From NCBI RefSeq assembly GCF_965363235.1, contig NC_134842.1:32240958-32304957 (forward strand): a stretch of 64,000 nt of DNA. The letters run 5' to 3'. Made by a program: the position numbers and the translations under genes. The notes beneath the pieces were generated by a model. That model was not told the DNA's origin, ran no database searches, and saw only the letters and a list, made by a program, of their open reading frames with translations. This document shows, one piece after another, positions 61,701 through 64,000 of this stretch. Every line of letters starts with the position of its first letter. Positions within the stretch are counted from its first letter, which is position 1. Source of the stretch: Mytilus galloprovincialis. Lineage: Eukaryota > Mollusca > Bivalvia > Mytilida > Mytilidae.

Positions 61701-63012
61701 CAATACTATTTTAGAAGAAAAAAAGTTGAAAGTAATGCTTACCACGAGAATTTATGTTTTGCGGAAGTTGAGGTTTTGTTTGTCATATTATTTTTTAAAA
61801 ATCTCTTACCAAGACAAGAACGTTAACAACTTTAAAATACCTCTTTAAAACATTTGTATCAACTTTTATCTTCCATTTTTATATTACCCAGATTCTGCAC
61901 ACCAAGCTAATTTTGTTCCAAGAGTTTTGTGTGATCCCTCGATGATATATCTTCCTAGATGTAGTTTATGTATAATTGGACTTTTAAAGCTTTGTCTGTC
62001 AACACATCTTATAATCTGCAAGAATTCACGAATAAAACATGTATTTATTCCAGTAGAGGTATATTTACAGGAACATATACAATATTAGGTCAATATAAAA
62101 TTTTGTGTATGAGGCTGAGAAATTAAGGAAGGGCAAGGCTCTACTGAGCCCTTCTCCAGTTTTGCGCCGAGTACAAAAAGTTTATATTTTTATGACATTG
62201 ACCTAATATTGTTTTTATACTGCAACTTAAATTATTACATTGATAGCTTTTTAAATCGTAACACAAATGTAAAACTTATTTGTATCCCTTAATTGACCCA
62301 TTATTGTGGAGAAAGTGTACCATGATGAAATTGACATTATACAAAATACAAATGTATAGCTATGTTACTATATTTTTGAGAAAAAAACCACAGCTAGGTG
62401 CAGTATAAGTCATAAAGAAAAACAATATCAATTAGGTAGTGATAAACTCATCATAAAAACCAGAGTAAAATCTTGTACGCTAGACGCACTTTCCGTCTAC
62501 AAAAGATTCATTAAAATAAATTTTAAAAAAAGTTATAAAGGCCAAATAAGTACGAAGTTACTTAGCATTAAGGAACAACATTCCGAATGGTCTTGCCAAA
62601 TATCGCTTAGACAATTTATTCCTGGGCTCAAAAATCATTTTTTTCAAGTCTTCCTAACTATGGGGGAAAATCCGAATGTCAAAAGAGATCCAACTATCAA
62701 TCGAAAAAACAGCTAACACTGCTTGCCATTTAAAAATAAAAAAAATAATGGAAGTATCAAATACAAAGAAATAAAAAGCATTTTAAAGACTAGTGATTTA
62801 TCTAATGGATTGTAAGAATAGAAAATAACACCTACCACTCTTATTGTGTCATTACGATCCGTCCCATACTGAATAAGAAAAAGTAGACATTTTCCATAAA
62901 TAACCGGTCCGCTATGTATACATATTTGATGTTTTGGTTTGAAACCCGATGTCATTTGATCATATTCCTGAGTGCTTTCACCTCTGAGAATTGCGACATG
63001 TTGCATACACTC
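52507..63012 (-). CDS. Seven-exon gene of unknown function (5' part missing)
   Basis: Seven minus-strand exons with AG/GT borders join in one frame for 381 codons and a TAA at 52509-52507: 63012-62836, 62015-61888, 60629-60480, 58752-58573, 57789-57622, 55873-55797, 52772-52507. Lengths 177, 128, 150, 180, 168, 77 and 266 nt fit the junction phases exactly (sum 1,146). The protein has no signal peptide or helix in the visible part. Recurrent short strands (FCIMGENFVYIDKNDR, IFVVNADICIVQDSIGV, DFCFVSRNAGFLVSW) and a GW-rich end (GYGTPGWYVYMRDGHGG) suggest a beta-propeller of WD-like type, an inference only. I do not recognise the family. Introns are 0.8-3.0 kb and carry repeats. The first visible exon opens after an acceptor, so upstream exons lie beyond 63012. 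Confidence 0.8.
52860..53160 (+). repeat. tRNA-derived SINE-like copy
   Basis: Its 3' half folds like a tRNA: 'gcacgtctgctacgtgt' forms a 5-bp stem with a 7-base loop, and 'gtgtggggttcgagttcaca' (53091-53110) begins a T-arm containing the GGTTCGA box-B motif. A second copy is at 43340. It lies in the last intron of the seven-exon gene, antisense to it. Confidence 0.6.
53180..53385 (+). repeat. Dispersed repeat R3
   Basis: 'gacgcgcgtttcgtctacaa' and 'gactcatcagtgacgctcga' begin the copy; 'gttgaagagcattgaggacc' continues it. Confidence 0.85.
53740..54295 (-). repeat. R1-related (53740-53910) and R2 (54050-54290) reverse copies
   Basis: The first holds 'gttgaaggccgtaaggtgac'. The second holds 'gtcacatgtggagcaggacc' and 'tatccatggcgttctcagtt'. 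Both lie in the last intron of the seven-exon gene; the plus-strand open frame over the second is repeat-derived. Confidence 0.7.
55023..55753. mobile_element. TTAA-flanked fold-back element
   Basis: The ends 'ggtagcacaatacaaagatt' (55027) and its reverse complement (ending at 55749) are inverted and flanked on both sides by TTAA (55023-55026 and 55750-55753), the target duplicated by piggyBac-type transposases. Inverted similarity continues inward for about 300 bp on each side (for example 'gggtgtctcagattgt' at 55314 against the reverse of 55437-55460), so the whole element is a long imperfect hairpin. There is no transposase. Its right end is 43 bp from the splice donor of the 55797-55873 exon. 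Confidence 0.85.
55797..55873 (-). CDS. Sixth visible exon of the seven-exon gene
   Basis: 77 nt, acceptor 'ctatcggcttttag', donor GTGAGT. It encodes FYEASITTAIHLPGYPTDF and CFVSRN. It joins in phase to both neighbours. Confidence 0.75.
55874..57621 (-). other. Intron with Penelope-like RT fragment (56640-57000)
   Basis: The segment 56765-56870 matches the 3' RT region at 11115-11215 ('gagggtatgtttttgctgag' against 'gagggtatgttactgctgag'), minus strand. The rest of the intron shows nothing recognised. Confidence 0.6.
57622..57789 (-). CDS. Fifth visible exon of the seven-exon gene
   Basis: 168 nt, donor GTAAGTC after 57622, acceptor 'ttgtttatag'. It encodes DILERDEYIIHLAHNINIHL and ends EISEQQSNQ across the junction. 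Confidence 0.8.
57995..58045 (+). repeat. R4 end fragment
   Basis: 'ggtaaataaaggcagtagta' then 'taccgctgttcg'. Intronic. Confidence 0.7.
58573..58752 (-). CDS. Fourth visible exon of the seven-exon gene
   Basis: 180 nt, acceptor 'cattttttttgcag'-like with AG at 58754-58753, donor GTACAA at 58572. It encodes MCIRQEHENTIVDNL, IFVVNADICIVQDSIGV and KLNLKIKESIER. The donor is weaker than the others, but the phase fits. Confidence 0.8.
58790..60479 (-). other. Intron with a hairpin repeat (59757-59922)
   Basis: Contains a poly-T run at about 59179-59197 and the inverted repeat described separately. The frames at 59628-60063 are produced by the inverted repeat and its flanks. Confidence 0.5.
59757..59922. 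repeat. Inverted repeat, arms about 62 bp, 40-bp loop
   Basis: 59757-59820 ('ggagataacagtattgtatt' ... 'ggtcgcaaat') pairs with 59861-59922 ('atttgcgact' ... 'attggtatctcc') with few mismatches; the core 'ggcatcaattgg' is exact. A third partial copy, 'tatcaattgatgcc', is near 60017. Confidence 0.85.
60480..60629 (-). CDS. Third visible exon of the seven-exon gene
   Basis: 150 nt, acceptor 'cttattcctattacag'-type, donor GTAAAT at 60479. It encodes QSGQIILFNQYGEIHEQIPY, then KKQSGKEDSFCIMGENF and VYIDKNDR. Confidence 0.85.
60670..61380. repeat. R1-tail copies in opposite orientation
   Basis: 60690-60760 is forward ('gtggccgggtacttgtacat', 'gagagtactcgcagtaacac'), as at 24670-24740. 61035-61055 has 'aactgcgagtactctcaaat' in reverse, and 61260-61380 continues R1 in reverse. 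The two form an inverted pair in one intron. Confidence 0.65.
61888..62015 (-). CDS. Second visible exon of the seven-exon gene
   Basis: 128 nt, acceptor 'gaattcttgcag', donor GTAATA. It encodes IIRCVDRQSFKSPIIHKLHL and TKLAWCAESG. It starts in phase 0 and ends in phase 2. Confidence 0.8.
62079..62212. repeat. Palindromic element with perfect 16-bp ends
   Basis: 'acaatattaggtcaat' (62079-62094) and its exact reverse complement (62197-62212) bound a segment whose centre has a second hairpin, 'gaagggc' ... 'gcccttc'. It lies 64 bp upstream of the 62015 acceptor, in the intron. Confidence 0.8.
62440..62640 (+). repeat. Dispersed repeat R3, diverged
   Basis: 'gctagacgcactttccgtct' and 'acaaaagattcatt' start it; 'gccaaatatcgctta' ends it. 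Intronic. Confidence 0.7.
62836..63012 (-). CDS. First visible exon of the seven-exon gene
   Basis: 177 nt (59 codons), acceptor 'acattttcag' before 63012, donor GTAGGT at 62835. It encodes ECMQHVAILRGESTQEYDQM, then CIHSGPVIYGKCLLFLIQY. It begins in phase 0. An in-frame ATG at 63006-63004 could be a start only if the acceptor is not used. Confidence 0.75.
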
Positions 63013-64000
63013 CTGAAAATGTGTAAACGATTTTATATTATCTTATATTTTATTTTTTTATTTTTTTATTCAAATGTAACAGGCGGAACACTCCTGTAAA
63101 ACAAGTATTGTTTAAAAGGAATATTTAATCATCGGGTAAAATCACTGTTGTCACACGGCTTTAAATTTAGTCCGCCATTTAAGCCATATATTCTTGTTCG
63201 GTGTTGTATTTTGTAGTTTCTTTTTTTCAGACATATGATATCTTTTTTTCTCTAACAAAAAGCCAAAAAAAGTTAGAGATTCTGTGAGGAGTCTATTATT
63301 AAACTTTCAATATTAGTTATGTTCATTTTATAAAATGTCTTCCAAGTTGTTTTGTGTGCAGAAATATATAATGGTTATAAGATATTCTTGGAGTCGCCAT
63401 CGTTCAGCCAAAGTTTGTTTCAAATTAAACCTGATGTTTCAAAGCAAACAACATTTTTGAAAATAGTTCGTCTATGAATGAGCTCAGCGCGATAGACACC
63501 AATTATAGACGCCAAGTACTTACAGAAGGTCACATTGTTAATAGGCTAGGTGAAATAGAAATAGAAAATCAGTTACCTTAAATTTTATTTTTGAATTTTT
63601 AAACAAGCTTAAAAAGTTCCATTGCAAATGCTAACACATGTGACATGACTTGATTCATTTTGTAAGTGCTCCTTTGTATCATTTATGCTCTTCTCAAATT
63701 CTCTAAGCATATAGTAAAAGCATTTTTTTTTTGCTCAATTAGACATGATAATCCGTTATATATGGAGCAAAACTCTGATTGAACTTGATCTTAGAGAAAT
63801 GATATAGACAACCTGGAACTGGGTAAAAAACAAAAAAGAATACTTCCAATTCCGCATATTCGATGATCTTCACTTAAAATATAACGTCGCCAAAATGAGA
63901 CGCTGAATAGAGAAATGAGCGTTTTGCTTTCTGTGAAGACGTTTTATTATTCTTATGCTTTTGGGTCTTGAAAATTCAGATTCCATGGCTAAAATTTAAA
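63013..64000. other. Right edge, no exon recognised
   Basis: This is upstream of the seven-exon gene on the minus strand. A good GTAAGT donor-like site (minus, near 63522) and a pyrimidine-rich acceptor-like stretch nearby do not enclose an open exon of useful size, so the 5' exons probably lie beyond the window. Confidence 0.4.

Noticed and set aside
63510..63560. Tiny exon between an acceptor-like and a donor-like site upstream of the seven-exon gene
   Set aside because: About 22 nt long, with stops in the flanks; phase and coding content cannot be judged.
1..64000. CRISPR array, bacterial operon or prophage
   Set aside because: Repeats are dispersed rather than regularly spaced, genes are spliced, and no prokaryotic signals are present.

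Overview
The window is AT-rich, intron-containing animal DNA dominated by dispersed repeats. Long introns, consensus GT/AG junctions, tRNA-derived SINE-like copies, Penelope-like reverse transcriptase remnants and several repeat families that recur many times within 64 kb point to a bivalve mollusc. I believe it is a mussel of the genus Mytilus, from memory of those repeat families; no search was run.

The main gene content is a cluster of Toll-like receptors (TLRs). Four near-full-length paralogues and one 3' fragment are visible. Each paralogue has a tiny first exon coding a signal peptide, a phase-1 intron of 1.3-2.6 kb, and one large exon carrying the leucine-rich repeats (LRRs), a cysteine-rich LRR cap, a transmembrane helix and a TIR domain. 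Only the copy at 42880-47964 (+) is intact (818 residues after splicing). The copy at 1149-5920 (+) lacks its start codon and has a frameshifting deletion of about 61 bp. The copy at 17356-21114 (+) has three frameshifts. The copy at 27960-32821 (-) has an in-frame stop and a 7-bp deletion at the start of its TIR domain. A TIR-end plus 3'-UTR fragment lies at 35376-35590. Blocks related to the 5' flank of the intact gene recur at 21.36-21.74, 39.4-41.45 and 49.85-50.33 kb, so the array has duplicated and eroded repeatedly.

The right end (52507-63012, minus strand) holds the last seven coding exons of a second, non-TLR gene. All seven fit together in phase for 381 codons plus a stop. I do not recognise the protein; its sequence looks like a beta-propeller. 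Its 5' end lies outside the window or was not found.

The rest is mobile DNA: Penelope-like fragments (10.9-12.9, 35.1-35.4, 52.0-52.25, 56.6-57.0 kb), a terminal-inverted-repeat element nested in the first of these, a TTAA-flanked fold-back element inside the right-hand gene, a tyrosine-recombinase relic (22.3 kb), SINE-like copies, and unnamed dispersed repeats that I call R1-R6. In the intact receptor the LRR ectodomain would bind a ligand and the TIR domain would signal through adaptors. Its BB loop, like those of its dead relatives, lacks the usual proline.
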